The notes: generated from the sequence alone by a model not told the origin. Positions 8,952 to 20,411 are shown, counted from the stretch's first letter. The stretch: DNA of 64,000 nt from Thiotrichales bacterium (GCA_016938655.1 JAFGUG010000011.1:62001-126000), one strand, 5' to 3'. Translations and numbers: made by a program.

Positions 8952-9848
8952 TTAGGGTTGGTTATAGTCGGCAATAAACGCTTGTTTGTAAGTTTGGTAG
9001 TGCTGACGCATTAGCTGCCAAACTGCACCGGGCTGTCCTGTGCCAACCGGCTTACCGTCCAATTGTGTGACCGGTAACGCCTCTTTCGTTGAACTGGTTA
9101 ACCAAATTTCGTCTGCATTTTGCAGGTCGGTTAGGGTTAACTCTTGTTCAATCATGGGTATATGGTGATTAGTGGCGACCTTTTCAATCACAATGCGTGT
9201 GACACCCGGTAAAATTTTATGACTGTTCGGGGGCGTGAATAAAGCGCCATCCTTCACGATAAACAGATTGCTGGCGGTGCCTTCCGAGACAAAACCGTCG
9301 CGGGTAATGAGTACGGCATCATCGGTATTTTGCTGTTTGGCGGCTAATTTCATCATGACATTTGGTAGCAAGGTAATCGCTTTGATGTCACAACGTAACC
9401 AACGAATATCCTCTAAACTCACCAATTTAATACCGTTTTCAACCACGTCTTTTGCTAAGGGCTTTAGAGGGTTGGTGTAGGCGTAAATACTTGGGGTTAA
9501 ACAGTCGGCCGGCATGTGATCACGCACCATTTGAATGCCACGCGTGACTTGCAGATAGATAAACTGGTCTTGCCAATCGTGGCGATCAATTAAATCCGAT
9601 AATAACTTGAACCATTCACTGTCGGTTAATGGGTTCGTAATGCTGACCGCTTGAAGACTGTTTTTTAAACGTTGCAAATGTTCTTGCCAGGCAAATAATT
9701 TTTTTTGATAAACGGGAATGACTTCGTATACGCCGTCACCAAATAAATAGCCCCGATCTTGGGTTGAGATACGGGCTTCACTCATTGGCAAAAACTCGCC
9801 ATTTAAATACACCGTTTGTTGCATAACGACAGAAGTTGTTTGACTCAT
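8952..9848 (-). CDS. dat: class IV PLP aminotransferase, probably D-alanine aminotransferase
   Basis: 298 residues of the fold-type IV aminotransferase family: VYLNGEFLPMSEARISTQDRGYLFGDGVYEVIPVY at the N-terminus in two parts, the PLP-lysine region CDIKAITLLPNVMMK, and EGTASNLFIVKDG. The DIKAITLLPN sequence and genomic position between dacA and lipB fit D-amino acid transaminase, which interconverts D-alanine and D-glutamate for peptidoglycan. A branched-chain or 4-amino-4-deoxychorismate role is less likely but cannot be excluded by eye. Confidence 0.8.
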   Translation of the reverse strand: MSQTTSVVMQQTVYLNGEFLPMSEARISTQDRGYLFGDGVYEVIPVYQKKLFAWQEHLQRLKNSLQAVSITNPLTDSEWFKLLSDLIDRHDWQDQFIYLQVTRGIQMVRDHMPADCLTPSIYAYTNPLKPLAKDVVENGIKLVSLEDIRWLRCDIKAITLLPNVMMKLAAKQQNTDDAVLITRDGFVSEGTASNLFIVKDGALFTPPNSHKILPGVTRIVIEKVATNHHIPMIEQELTLTDLQNADEIWLTSSTKEALPVTQLDGKPVGTGQPGAVWQLMRQHYQTYKQAFIADYNQP

Positions 9849-9918
9849 ATTCTGAAATCCAAAAGGGCGCGAACGCGGGTTTTGCCTAAAACTGGGTTAT
9901 TAAGGTTATTTAATTAAA

Positions 9919-11124
9919 TTAGCCTAAAAAACTGAACAACGAGCTAAAAAGACGCATGATTTGGTCAATAATTTTTTTAAAGAAAGAGCCTTCCTCCACG
10001 GCAGATAACGCAACCAGTTTCTCTTCAGCAATCACTTCGTCACCTAAGGTAATGTGCAGAGTGCCGAGCTCTTGACCGGCTGCGATTGGGGCGACTAAGT
10101 CTTCTTCAACACTGCTCTCAATTTTTAAGTTTTTGTACTGCCCGCGAGGAATCGTCACCGATAAGTCTTTAGCCAAACCAATTCCTAAAATGTCTTTGGT
10201 GCCTTCCCAGACTTTGATGTCATTTAAGCGTTGGTTGGCTTTATACAGTGGGTGGGTTTCAAAGAAACGAAAACCATAGTTCAGTAGTTTTTGAGTCTCT
10301 TGAATGCGCTTTTCAGAGCTGTTAGTGCCTAACACCACGCTGATTAAACGCATTTCATCGCGCTTTGCAGAGGAAACTAAGCAATATCCTGCACTTTCGG
10401 TGTGACCGGTTTTTAAACCGTCAACCGTTGGGTCTTGCCAAAGTAGTTTGTTACGGTTGAACTGTGTAATGCCGTTGAAGGTAAATTTCTTTTGTGAATA
10501 CCAGCTGTACTCTTCTGGAAACTTGGTGATTAACGCGGTGGTTAATAACGCTAAATCGTGTGCGGAGGTGTAATGTTCAGGATCTGGCAGGCCTGTCGCA
10601 TTCATAAAGTGCGTGTTGGTCATGCCTAATGTTTCAGCGTATTTATTCATTAACTGGGCAAAGACCGCTTCACTGCCTGCAATGTGTTCGGCAAGCGCAA
10701 CACTCGCATCGTTACCCGATTGAATCACCATGCCTTTAATTAAATCGCGTACTGATACTTTTTTACCCACTTCAATGAACATTTTTGAGCCAGGCATTTT
10801 CCACGCCTTTTCACTGATGGTGACCATTTCATCCATGCTCATGTTGCCATTGTTGAGTTCGTTAATCACAACATAACCGGTCATGATTTTGGTTAAGCTG
10901 GCTGGCTCTACTCGGTCATTTGGCTTTTTTTCGGCTAATACTTTGCCGCTATTAAAATCGATTAATAGGTGAGAGGTTCCGGCAATTTGGGGTGCAGACG
11001 GCACAACATGTGGTGCTGCAGGCACACCCGGTGCCGGCAATGTTTGCGGTTCAGCATGCGCGTTGAGTGACAAGAAAAAAGCGAAAAGAATAAATAGTGG
11101 GGCGGTCAGTCGTTGCATAATCAT
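9919..11124 (-). CDS. dacA: D-alanyl-D-alanine carboxypeptidase (PBP5 type)
   Basis: 401 residues with signal peptide (cleavage after NAHA, residue 24). Penicillin-binding motifs are complete: Ser76-x-x-Lys79 (SLTK), Ser136-Gly-Asn138, and Lys238-Thr-Gly240. A C-terminal beta domain and an amphipathic tail (IDQIMRLFSSLFSFLG) for membrane attachment follow. It trims the terminal D-alanine from peptidoglycan stem peptides in the periplasm. The start is ATG at 11124, with a second ATG at 11118. One palindrome copy (core 10588) encodes part of ATGLPDPE. A split inverted repeat separates it from rodA. Confidence 0.95.
   Translation of the reverse strand: MIMQRLTAPLFILFAFFLSLNAHAEPQTLPAPGVPAAPHVVPSAPQIAGTSHLLIDFNSGKVLAEKKPNDRVEPASLTKIMTGYVVINELNNGNMSMDEMVTISEKAWKMPGSKMFIEVGKKVSVRDLIKGMVIQSGNDASVALAEHIAGSEAVFAQLMNKYAETLGMTNTHFMNATGLPDPEHYTSAHDLALLTTALITKFPEEYSWYSQKKFTFNGITQFNRNKLLWQDPTVDGLKTGHTESAGYCLVSSAKRDEMRLISVVLGTNSSEKRIQETQKLLNYGFRFFETHPLYKANQRLNDIKVWEGTKDILGIGLAKDLSVTIPRGQYKNLKIESSVEEDLVAPIAAGQELGTLHITLGDEVIAEEKLVALSAVEEGSFFKKIIDQIMRLFSSLFSFLG
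10588..10595. repeat. CAGGCCTG palindrome inside dacA
   Basis: Read in the G-L frame (GGC-CTG) of the dacA segment ATGLPDPE, a normally conserved stretch, so this copy may be partly dictated by protein sequence. Confidence 0.85.
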
Positions 11125-11154
11125 CCATTGGGCTCGATTAAAAGCGGTTTTTTA

Positions 11155-11216
11155 AGAGGCCTGCTGATTTTAAAAAGCGCAGTATAAAATGCGGTCTGAA
11201 AAGTAGCAGGCCTCTT
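11155..11216. repeat. split palindrome: perfect 12-bp inverted repeat between rodA and dacA
   Basis: Arms AAGAGGCCTGCT (11155-11166) and AGCAGGCCTCTT (11205-11216) flank a 38-bp spacer in the 236-bp rodA-dacA gap. The arms are near-copies of the window-wide palindrome with one base changed symmetrically. A transcript from rodA into dacA would form a long hairpin here. Confidence 0.8.
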
Positions 11217-11360
11217 TATTGGGTTTTGGGTTCTATTTTGACTGCAAAGCAGCGAAAACAGAGGCGAAAATCAAATTATTTCGAGGTTTCTAAATTTCTG
11301 TAGTAATTTACCATATTTGAAGTCAAATCGAAATCATTGCCAGCAATCGAACGGGGTGAT

Positions 11361-12497
11361 TTATGAATCGGAGAGCATTTTTTTGTGGGTGTGAATCGAC
11401 ATTAAAATACCAAAACTAATCATCAGGGTGACTAAAGCGCTGCCACCATAACTCATCAATGGCAGTGGTAAACCCACGACAGGCAGTAAGCCGCTGACCA
11501 TGCCGATATTAACAAACACATACACAAACAGCGTCATCATTAAACTGGAGGCAATCAGACGGGTAAAGTTGTCTTGTGCTTGTGAGGCAATATATAAACC
11601 GCGTGCAATCACCAATACATACATAAATAACAGCACAATGACGCCAACCAAGCCAAACTCTTCCGCTAAGACAGAGAAGATAAAATCGGTCGTACTTTCA
11701 GGTAAAAACTCTAAGTGTGCTTGGGTTGAACCTAAAAAGCCTTTGCCCTCAATGCCGCCCGAGCCAATGGCGATTTTAGATTGAATAATGTGGTAGCCAC
11801 TGCCCAGTGGGTCTGATTCAGGGTCTAAAAACGTCAAGACGCGCTGTTTTTGGTAGTCGTGCATAAAGTGCCACAGCACCGGTAAACTGACGACTGCCGC
11901 GGTAAGGGAGCCTAGAATAATCCGCCAAGGCAGACCGGCAAAAAACAGCACAAATAGACCGCTCATAGCAATCAGTAACGAGGTACCTAAGTCAGGTTGA
12001 ACCACAATTAAGCCAGCAGTGAGTGCAATAAAGAGTGCGCCAACCGCCAGTCTGCGGTAACTGGGCGGTAGAGTCGAGTGGGCAAAAAGCCAAGCGACCA
12101 TCATCGGTAAGACCAACTTCATGAGCTCCGAGGGCTGGAAACGCACCGGACCAAAATCCAGCCAACGTTGTGCGCCTTTGCCCATGTCGCCAAATAGAAT
12201 CACCGCCACCAACATGAGGATGCCCACCATAAAAAGCCATGGGGTGAATATATACAGAATATTCGGCGGAATTTGGGCAAATAAAACCATTAAGCCCAGC
12301 GCAAAGCCAATTCGTACTAAATGACGAGAGACCACTCCGGTGTCGCCACCGGATGCACTATAGACCAAAAGGGTACTGGCACTGAGTAACATGAGAATAC
12401 CCAGTAATAACCAACCGTCAATGTGCAGAATTCTCAGCGGATTTTTATTTCTGCGATAGAGGTTTTGGTTGGATTGACTGTTGAGTGCTATTTTCAT
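11361..12497 (-). CDS. rodA: rod-shape peptidoglycan glycosyltransferase RodA
   Basis: 378 residues with about ten membrane segments and SEDS signatures: GDMGKGAQRWLDFG, FQPSELMKLVLPM, VVQPDLGTSLL with the catalytic aspartate, and GLPLPLMSYGGSALV. RodA polymerises lipid II with PBP2 in the elongasome. Its ATG overlaps the mrdA stop by four bases (ATGA), so the pair is translated together as in other proteobacteria. Confidence 0.95.
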   Translation of the reverse strand: MKIALNSQSNQNLYRRNKNPLRILHIDGWLLLGILMLLSASTLLVYSASGGDTGVVSRHLVRIGFALGLMVLFAQIPPNILYIFTPWLFMVGILMLVAVILFGDMGKGAQRWLDFGPVRFQPSELMKLVLPMMVAWLFAHSTLPPSYRRLAVGALFIALTAGLIVVQPDLGTSLLIAMSGLFVLFFAGLPWRIILGSLTAAVVSLPVLWHFMHDYQKQRVLTFLDPESDPLGSGYHIIQSKIAIGSGGIEGKGFLGSTQAHLEFLPESTTDFIFSVLAEEFGLVGVIVLLFMYVLVIARGLYIASQAQDNFTRLIASSLMMTLFVYVFVNIGMVSGLLPVVGLPLPLMSYGGSALVTLMISFGILMSIHTHKKMLSDS

Positions 12498-14323
12498 GGG
12501 GGACTCGGATTTTCTGCTAAATAGGCTTTAATCACTTCAACGGCTTTAGGAGCAGCAGTGCCGCTCCCACTGCCACCGTTTTCAACAATGACAGCAACCG
12601 CAATTTTAGGGTTTTCTAAGGGCGCAAAGCCAATAAATAGAGCGTGGTCGTGGAGGCGTTTTGCTAGTTCATCGGCATTATAGTCACCATCGTTTAAACC
12701 AAATACTTGCGCGGTTCCGGTTTTACCGGCCATTTTAAAGGGCAGATCTTTACCATGTCGGCGAGCGGTTCCCTTTGAGCCATGCATCACATCTTTCATG
12801 GCTTTAACAACACGTTCCCAGTTTCGATAATCCTTAATCTCTATCTGTTCCGGCGTGGGAAGTTCGCCACCCCGAAGCAAATGCGGTTGAATGATTTTTC
12901 CGCCATTCGCCAAAATAGAGGTGGCTTTCGCTAATTGCAGCGGGGTGACTAAATTGTAACCCTGACCAATTGAGCTGATGATGGTTTCCCCGCGATACCA
13001 AGGCAGCCCTTTGGCTTCTCGTTTCCAAGCTTGTGAAGGCAAAATGCCTTTGGACTCACCTAAGATATCGATATTCGTAACTGCGCCAAACCCAAAGGGG
13101 GCCATTGAATCGTGAATGGCATCTATCCCCATATCTAAACTGAGTTCATAAAAATAGGTGTCACACGATTGTGCAATCGCGGCATTCATGTCGACTAAGC
13201 CATGGCCAGTACGTTTCCAATCTCGGTATCGACGCCCTTTGTATTCAAAATAACCTGGATCGAAGATTTTTTTGTTAGGCGAGATGTAATTGTTCTCAAT
13301 TGCGCCAAGGGCCACAAAGGGTTTGATGGTGGAGCCAGGTGGGTATTTGCCGTTAATGGCACGGTTAATAAACGGTTTATTAGGGTTATTTAAAAGTCCG
13401 GAATACGAGGCTTGATCGATACCATCGACAAAGAGGTTTGGGTCAAAATTTGGCATGCTGACAAAAGCGAGTATCTCGCCGTTTTGCGGATCCATTGCGA
13501 TGATAGAGCCTTTTTTATGTTCAGTAAATAAAGACTCTGCCAACTGCTGTAGTTTGATATCGATGGTTAGATGGATGTCTTTGCCCGGAATGGCAGGCAC
13601 GGTGTCCAGTTTACGCAGCACACGGCCACGCGCATTCGTCTCAACTTCTTGAATGCCGGGTTTGCCATGCAGAGTGGATTCGTAAAACTTTTCAATGCCC
13701 GATTTACCGATGACATCCGTGCCGCGATACTCACTCTCATTGAGTTTTTGCAACTCTTTCATATTAATGCGCCCCACATAGCCCAAGGCGTGCACGGCTG
13801 ACGCACCAAACGGATACATGCGTTTTAAACGCGCAGTGAGCGCAACACCTGGCATAAGGTGGCTTTGTACCGCAAATTGTGCGGCTTCTTCTTCGGTTAA
13901 GCTGTAGGGCAGAATTAAGCTTTTAGAGCGACTCGAATGGCGCAGCTTCTCGAAGAAGTTGGTGCGTCTGGTTTCTGATAGGTTAGGTAAGAGCTCGGCA
14001 AATTTTTGCTCAACAAAAGCCATGTCTTGAATTTTTTCGCGGGTCAATTTTAAGGTAAAAACCGGTTGGTTATCGGCCAGCAAACGGTGGTTTCGGTCAT
14101 AGATTTTACCGCGTGTTGGGGCGAGTGTTTCCACCGAGATTCGGTTGTCTTCTGCTAACAGTTGGTAGCGTTCATAATCGATCCACTGCAAGTAAGCCAT
14201 GCGACCAATCAGCACCGAGAACAGAGCGATAACAAATAGAAAACCGAACAGAAGTCGGTTTTTAAACAGTCGTTTTTCAGTGAAGGTTTCGGCATCACTG
14301 TTAAATTCTAGATGCTCATTCAT
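12494..14323 (-). CDS. mrdA: penicillin-binding protein 2
   Basis: 609 residues: cytoplasmic tail, one membrane anchor at about residues 23-45, a pedestal region with APTRGKIYDRN, then the transpeptidase domain with Ser331-x-x-Lys334 (GSTIKPF), an SCD motif (QSCDTYFYEL) and KTGTAQV. It is the elongation-specific transpeptidase partner of RodA. It overlaps rodA by four bases and follows mreD by nine, forming the mreBCD-mrdA-rodA cluster. Confidence 0.95.
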   Translation of the reverse strand: MNEHLEFNSDAETFTEKRLFKNRLLFGFLFVIALFSVLIGRMAYLQWIDYERYQLLAEDNRISVETLAPTRGKIYDRNHRLLADNQPVFTLKLTREKIQDMAFVEQKFAELLPNLSETRRTNFFEKLRHSSRSKSLILPYSLTEEEAAQFAVQSHLMPGVALTARLKRMYPFGASAVHALGYVGRINMKELQKLNESEYRGTDVIGKSGIEKFYESTLHGKPGIQEVETNARGRVLRKLDTVPAIPGKDIHLTIDIKLQQLAESLFTEHKKGSIIAMDPQNGEILAFVSMPNFDPNLFVDGIDQASYSGLLNNPNKPFINRAINGKYPPGSTIKPFVALGAIENNYISPNKKIFDPGYFEYKGRRYRDWKRTGHGLVDMNAAIAQSCDTYFYELSLDMGIDAIHDSMAPFGFGAVTNIDILGESKGILPSQAWKREAKGLPWYRGETIISSIGQGYNLVTPLQLAKATSILANGGKIIQPHLLRGGELPTPEQIEIKDYRNWERVVKAMKDVMHGSKGTARRHGKDLPFKMAGKTGTAQVFGLNDGDYNADELAKRLHDHALFIGFAPLENPKIAVAVIVENGGSGSGTAAPKAVEVIKAYLAENPSPP

Positions 14324-14332
14324 GCCAAGGCC

Positions 14333-14836
14333 TTAATGAAGAATGAGCTTGCGCGTAATCCAGCGCAATGCTAGGGCGATAATGGGCCAAGCGATCATGC
14401 CTGCTAAAGGCATTGACCAAAACAGTAGGTATTCGCCAGTTTGCAAGCTGGGCGAGAAAAGAAGAAAGGTTAGAAATTGATAAAACGCTAGATAAAACGC
14501 AATCACGAACGCCTGCTGAATCACCGAATGCGAGCGAAATAGCAGGCGATAACGCAACATCACAAAGGTTAAAATGATAAAAATCATTGAGTGCGCACCG
14601 AGCGTGGTTTGTAACATCGCATCCATTAACAGCCCAAGAATAAACGCTGAGAAAAAGTGGGTGTGTTTAATAAATTGTGCCGTCCAGTACATTAAGAGCA
14701 GTAACGAGAACGGTGGGGCAATTAAGCTCCCTTGTTGCATTATCATCATGGTGTCCACAATCAGTGCGAGCAAGTAAGAGGTAAATACCAGCCAGCGTGC
14801 TTGTGAAAATTCTAAGTCTACAAAGCGATCAGTCAA
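14333..14836 (-). CDS. mreD: rod shape-determining protein MreD
   Basis: A small membrane protein with about five or six hydrophobic helices, linking MreC to the RodA-PBP2 complex. I choose a TTG start at 14836: it overlaps the mreC stop (TTGACTGA) and has an excellent ribosome binding site (AGAGGAG) about eight bases upstream. This gives 167 residues, close to the usual MreD length. The frame also contains an ATG at 14857 and a longer extension to 14911, but both lie inside mreC without a good binding site. Confidence 0.8.
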   Translation of the reverse strand: MTDRFVDLEFSQARWLVFTSYLLALIVDTMMIMQQGSLIAPPFSLLLLMYWTAQFIKHTHFFSAFILGLLMDAMLQTTLGAHSMIFIILTFVMLRYRLLFRSHSVIQQAFVIAFYLAFYQFLTFLLFSPSLQTGEYLLFWSMPLAGMIAWPIIALALRWITRKLILH

Positions 14837-15692
14837 TTTCTGGCTCCTCTGCTGCATTCGAGAGGACCAAAACTTTTTGCGCTTCACGCAATTGTGCAAC
14901 CGGCGTGGCAATGATTTCTAAATACGGTTCGGCTTCAAGGTTGTTTATTTTGGTAATACGGGCCACTGGATAACCGGCTGGGAAGACGTTGCCTAAGCCT
15001 GAGCTTTCGATTAAATCGCCAACTTCGACAGCACTGTTTTTAGGGATAAAGGTTAAGGATACCGCATCGTGTCCGGTGCCCGCTAAAATGCCACGTTGTC
15101 CCGTTCGTTGAATACGCACCGGCATCTGATGGTCTGGGTCGGTAATCAACAATACACGTGAGGTAGTTGGGGTACTGTTGATGATTTGTCCCATAATCCC
15201 TTGTTCATCAATCACTACTTGGCGAAGGCCAACCTTATCTAACTGCCCTTTATCTAGGGTGATAAATTGAGACAGCGGATTACTGCTAAAAAAGGTGACC
15301 GTGGCAATTTGCACCCGCTCATTATCCATTTTACCGGTGGTTCCCAACAACCCTTCCAAGCGTGCAATTTCCAATTCCATATTGGTGTGTTGCTGCATTT
15401 TCGCTTTTAAAAGCAAGATTTCGGTTTTGAGTTTACGGTTTTCCAGCTTGAGTTCATCCATTGAGGTGAAGTCAGTGGTTATCAGGTTATAGACTTGTTT
15501 AGGAAAGGTGGCCGCTTGTTCAATAGGATTAAGTGTGGTCAGCAGGACGCTGCGCACATTACCAAGAATTTGACCGTAGTGGTCGGCAGCCATTAACACA
15601 ATCGCCAAAACGAAGGCAATAATAAATTGCAGTCCGTCTTGTTGGGGGGAGGTCGCGTTAAGGTTAATGGCTGGTTCTCCTGCGTGAAGCAT
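14829..15692 (-). CDS. mreC: rod shape-determining protein MreC
   Basis: 287 residues: one N-terminal membrane anchor (residues 23-40), a coiled coil (DELKLENRKLKTEILLLKAK, about 75-105), then the two periplasmic beta barrels (QFITLDKG, VIDEQGIMGQI, RVLLITDPDHQMPV). MreC links the cytoskeletal MreB to PBP2 and RodA. The ATG at 15692 has no clear ribosome binding site. A 28-bp palindrome (15697-15724) ends only a few bases upstream of it and occupies the place where one would be, so mreC translation may be restrained relative to mreB. Confidence 0.95.
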   Translation of the reverse strand: MLHAGEPAINLNATSPQQDGLQFIIAFVLAIVLMAADHYGQILGNVRSVLLTTLNPIEQAATFPKQVYNLITTDFTSMDELKLENRKLKTEILLLKAKMQQHTNMELEIARLEGLLGTTGKMDNERVQIATVTFFSSNPLSQFITLDKGQLDKVGLRQVVIDEQGIMGQIINSTPTTSRVLLITDPDHQMPVRIQRTGQRGILAGTGHDAVSLTFIPKNSAVEVGDLIESSGLGNVFPAGYPVARITKINNLEAEPYLEIIATPVAQLREAQKVLVLSNAAEEPEID

Positions 15693-15696
15693 GGTT

Positions 15697-15724
15697 CAGA
15701 TTCAAGCAGGCCTGCTCAAATCTG
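15697..15724. repeat. 28-bp palindrome with CAGGCCTG core in the mreB-mreC gap
   Basis: CAGATT arms surround the AGCAGGCCTGCT core (core 15707-15714). It fills most of the 47-bp gap between the mreB stop (15740) and the mreC ATG (15692), and in mRNA would form a hairpin over the mreC ribosome-binding region. Confidence 0.85.
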
Positions 15725-15739
15725 CACGCTAGTCAAAAG

Positions 15740-17144
<1,405 letters not shown>

Positions 17145-17432
17145 GTGTCTTTAGGAAAAACGGAAGTGGAATATATTTCACGTTTGGCCGCCATTGCTGT
17201 TGATGAGCATCAGGTGGACGAGGTAGCCGGTAAACTTTCTAATATTTTAGATCTGTTTTCGCAAATGGAAGCTGCTGATACCGATGGTGTAGAGCCAATG
17301 GCGCATCCGCTGGATCAGGTTCAGCGATTACGTCCTGACGTTGTCACTGCAACAAATCAACGTGAGAAACTGCAAACTGTGGCGCCAGCTGTGGATGGCG
17401 GTTTGTATTTAGTGCCACAAGTGATTGAGTGA
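17145..17432 (+). CDS. gatC: Asp/Glu-tRNA amidotransferase subunit C
   Basis: 95 residues, the usual GatC length, with [40 protein letters not shown] and LRPDVV motifs. GatC is the linker subunit that holds GatA and GatB together in the amidotransferase that makes Gln-tRNA or Asn-tRNA from mischarged precursors. The GTG start at 17145 has AGGAG eight bases upstream. The stop at 17432 lies 13 bp before the gatA ATG. Confidence 0.95.
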   Translation: MSLGKTEVEYISRLAAIAVDEHQVDEVAGKLSNILDLFSQMEAADTDGVEPMAHPLDQVQRLRPDVVTATNQREKLQTVAPAVDGGLYLVPQVIE

Positions 17433-17445
17433 GAGTGAAAACAGA

Positions 17446-18900
17446 ATGCACAATTTAACCATAAAACAGATGAGCGAAAAATTGCAGGCCGGTGAAATCA
17501 CCAGTGTGCAACTGACGCAACATTACCTAGACCGTATTTCAAAGTTTGATCCTGAACTGAATGCCTTTGTCACCGTGACGCCTGAGTTGGCAATAGCCAT
17601 GGCCGAAGAAGCGGATAAAAAAATCGCTGCTGGCGAAGCCGAGTTACTAACTGGGATTCCGGTGGCCCACAAAGACATTTTTTGTACCGATGGCGTTAAG
17701 ACCTCGTGTAGCTCTAAAATGCTCGACAACTTTATCGCCCCGTACGATGCGCACGTAGTGACTCAGTTGAAAAAAGTGGGTATGCCTATTTTGGGCAAAA
17801 CCAATATGGACGAGTTTGCGATGGGTTCGTCGTCTGAGAGCAGTTATTACGGCCCAACCAAAAACCCTTGGGATCATAAAGCCGTGCCGGGTGGTTCTTC
17901 GGGTGGCGCGGCGGCGGTGATTGCCGCTGGTTTAGCGCCCATGGCAACCGGTACCGATACCGGTGGCTCCATTCGTCAACCGGCTTCATTCTGCGGCATT
18001 ACCGGCATCAAACCCACTTACGGTTCGGTATCGCGTTTTGGCATCATCGCCTACGCCTCTAGTTTTGACCAAGCGGGGCCAATGACTCGTTCAGCGGAAG
18101 ATTCTGCGTGGATGCTCAATGCCATGGCCGGATTTGACGAGCGCGATTCAACCAGCTTGCAACGTGAAGCCGTTGATTACTCTGCCGAGTTAAATAATTC
18201 ACTTAAAGGCTTGAAGGTTGGCGTTCCAGCCGAGTACTTTGGTGAAGGGTTAGACCCTGAAGTTGAAAAGTTAGTACGTGATGCGATTGCTGAAGTCGAG
18301 AAGCAGGGTGCCGAGATTGTTGAAGTGCATCTGCCAAACAAAGATTTAGCGGTTCCTTCTTATTACGTGCTTGCACCTGCTGAAGCATCTTCTAACTTAT
18401 CGCGTTATGACGGGGTGCGTTTTGGCCACCGTTGTGAAAATCCGAAAGACCTTGAAGATTTATATAAGCGTTCGCGTTCTGAAGGCTTTGGTGCCGAAGT
18501 GAAACGCAGAATCATGGTGGGCGCTTACGCGCTTTCAACCGGTTTTTACGATGCCTATTATCTGAAAGCGCAAAAGTTGCGTCGCATGGTGCGTGATGAC
18601 TTCACCAAAGCCTTTGAAAGCTGTGATGTCATTATGGGGCCAGTCGCGCCCACGCCAGCGTTTAACATTGGTGAAAAAACCGATGATCCAACCAGTATGT
18701 ATTTAGCGGATTTATACACCATTCCGGTCAACTTAGCAGGCCTGCCAGGTATTTCAGTGCCAGCTGGGTTTGTCAATGATCGTCCTGTGGGTCTACACAT
18801 TGTAGGGCCGTATTTTAGTGAAGCGAAGTTGTTGAATATTGCACACCAATATCAACAAGTCACCGACTGGCATACCAAAACGCCAGCGCAATACCAGTAA
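17446..18900 (+). CDS. gatA: Asp/Glu-tRNA amidotransferase subunit A
   Basis: 484 residues from the ATG at 17446. The amidase signature is clear: [12 protein letters not shown] with the catalytic lysine, then [19 protein letters not shown] and [16 protein letters not shown] with the Ser-cisSer-Lys triad serines. It releases ammonia from glutamine for use by GatB. One palindrome copy (core 18737) encodes LAGLPG, a conserved stretch. It is in the gatCAB operon. Confidence 0.97.
   Translation: MHNLTIKQMSEKLQAGEITSVQLTQHYLDRISKFDPELNAFVTVTPELAIAMAEEADKKIAAGEAELLTGIPVAHKDIFCTDGVKTSCSSKMLDNFIAPYDAHVVTQLKKVGMPILGKTNMDEFAMGSSSESSYYGPTKNPWDHKAVPGGSSGGAAAVIAAGLAPMATGTDTGGSIRQPASFCGITGIKPTYGSVSRFGIIAYASSFDQAGPMTRSAEDSAWMLNAMAGFDERDSTSLQREAVDYSAELNNSLKGLKVGVPAEYFGEGLDPEVEKLVRDAIAEVEKQGAEIVEVHLPNKDLAVPSYYVLAPAEASSNLSRYDGVRFGHRCENPKDLEDLYKRSRSEGFGAEVKRRIMVGAYALSTGFYDAYYLKAQKLRRMVRDDFTKAFESCDVIMGPVAPTPAFNIGEKTDDPTSMYLADLYTIPVNLAGLPGISVPAGFVNDRPVGLHIVGPYFSEAKLLNIAHQYQQVTDWHTKTPAQYQ
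18737..18744. repeat. CAGGCCTG palindrome inside gatA
   Basis: Read in the G-L frame of the conserved segment LAGLPG; may be protein-dictated. Confidence 0.85.
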
Positions 18901-18918
18901 GCAGGAGCGAACAATCAA

Positions 18919-20352
18919 ATGAGTTGGGAAGTTGTAATAGGGTTAGAGATTCATGCTCAGTTAACCACCAAAACCAAAATATTTTCAGGTTCATCCATCG
19001 CATACGGTGCTGAACCCAATACGCAGGCTAGCAATATCGATTTGGGTATGCCAGGCACGTTACCTGTATTGAATGCAGGCGTGATTAATAAGTCGATTGC
19101 CTTAGGTTTAGCCTTAGATGCCGTTATTGGCCGTAAATCGGTGTTTGATCGTAAAAACTATTTTTACCCGGATTTACCCAAAGGCTACCAAACCACACAG
19201 TTGGAGCACCCGATTGTTGGGCAGGGTAAATTAGAGATTGAAATCGATGGCCAGAAAAAAGTCATTGGCGTCACCCGTGCGCATTTAGAAGAAGATGCCG
19301 GTAAATCCAATCACGGGATTGTGCCGGGAATGAGCGGTATCGACCTGAACCGTGCCGGAACCCCTCTACTCGAAATCGTTTCGGATCCCGACATGTCTTC
19401 GGCACAAGAAGCGGTGGCCTACGCTAAAAAAATGCACGAGTTGGTTCAGTACTTAGGCATCTGTGATGGCAACATGCAGGAAGGTTCGTTCCGTGTGGAC
19501 TCTAACGTCTCGATTCGTAAACCGGGCGATCCGCTTGGAACGCGTACCGAGTTAAAAAACATCAACTCGTTTAAGTTCATTGAAAAAGCGATTGAGTTTG
19601 AAATCGAACGTCAAATCGAAATCATTGAAAGTGGTGGCACCATTGTTCAAGAGACGCGTTTATACGACTCAGAAAACAACACCACGCGTTCGATGCGTTC
19701 TAAAGAAGAAGCCAACGACTACCGTTACTTCCCGTGTCCAGATTTGTTGCCAGTGATTATCACCGAAGAAGACATTGAAGCGGTTCAGGCGACTATGCCA
19801 GAACTGCCAGATGCGAAACGTACTCGTTATGTATCGCAGTTTGGTCTAAGCGATTACGATGCCGGTGTATTAACGTCGTCACGCGATATGGCCGAGTTCT
19901 TTGAGGATTTAGTGGCCAAAACCGATGCGAAAGATCCTAAGTTGTGCGCCAACTGGATGACTTCTGGATTTGCAGCGGCACTCAACAAAGACGGGTTAAG
20001 TGTTTCGGATTCGCCCATCACCGCTGAGCAATTAGCCGGTATGTTGCAGCGCATTATGGATAACACCATCTCTGGTAAAATCGCTAAGCAAGTGTTTGAA
20101 GCGATGTGGAACGGCGAAGGGTCAGCAGACGAGATTATCGAAAGCAAAGGCTTAAAACAGATTACCGACAGCGGAGCGATTGAAGCGCTAGTGGACGAAG
20201 TCTTAGCCAATAACCCAGATCAAGTTCAAGCTTACAAGGATGGTCAAGAGAAAATGATGGGCTATTTTGTGGGGCAAATTATGAAAGCTTCAGGTGGTCA
20301 AGCTAATCCAGGTCAAGTGAACCAGATGCTTAAAGCCAAGCTAAGCAGTTGA
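18919..20352 (+). CDS. gatB: Asp/Glu-tRNA amidotransferase subunit B
   Basis: 477 residues, start ATG at 18919 with AGGAG upstream, 18 bp after gatA. The kinase-like domain motifs [43 protein letters not shown] and the [13 protein letters not shown] signature are all present, with the YqeY-like tail domain ([11 protein letters not shown]-like region) at the C-terminus. GatB phosphorylates and amidates the mischarged aminoacyl-tRNA. This is the last gene of the operon. Confidence 0.97.
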   Translation: MSWEVVIGLEIHAQLTTKTKIFSGSSIAYGAEPNTQASNIDLGMPGTLPVLNAGVINKSIALGLALDAVIGRKSVFDRKNYFYPDLPKGYQTTQLEHPIVGQGKLEIEIDGQKKVIGVTRAHLEEDAGKSNHGIVPGMSGIDLNRAGTPLLEIVSDPDMSSAQEAVAYAKKMHELVQYLGICDGNMQEGSFRVDSNVSIRKPGDPLGTRTELKNINSFKFIEKAIEFEIERQIEIIESGGTIVQETRLYDSENNTTRSMRSKEEANDYRYFPCPDLLPVIITEEDIEAVQATMPELPDAKRTRYVSQFGLSDYDAGVLTSSRDMAEFFEDLVAKTDAKDPKLCANWMTSGFAAALNKDGLSVSDSPITAEQLAGMLQRIMDNTISGKIAKQVFEAMWNGEGSADEIIESKGLKQITDSGAIEALVDEVLANNPDQVQAYKDGQEKMMGYFVGQIMKASGGQANPGQVNQMLKAKLSS

Positions 20353-20411
20353 TTAACGAGTTAATTAAAGCTCGCAAAATCATTCATAAATTATGAAGCC
20401 GATGGTCTGCA

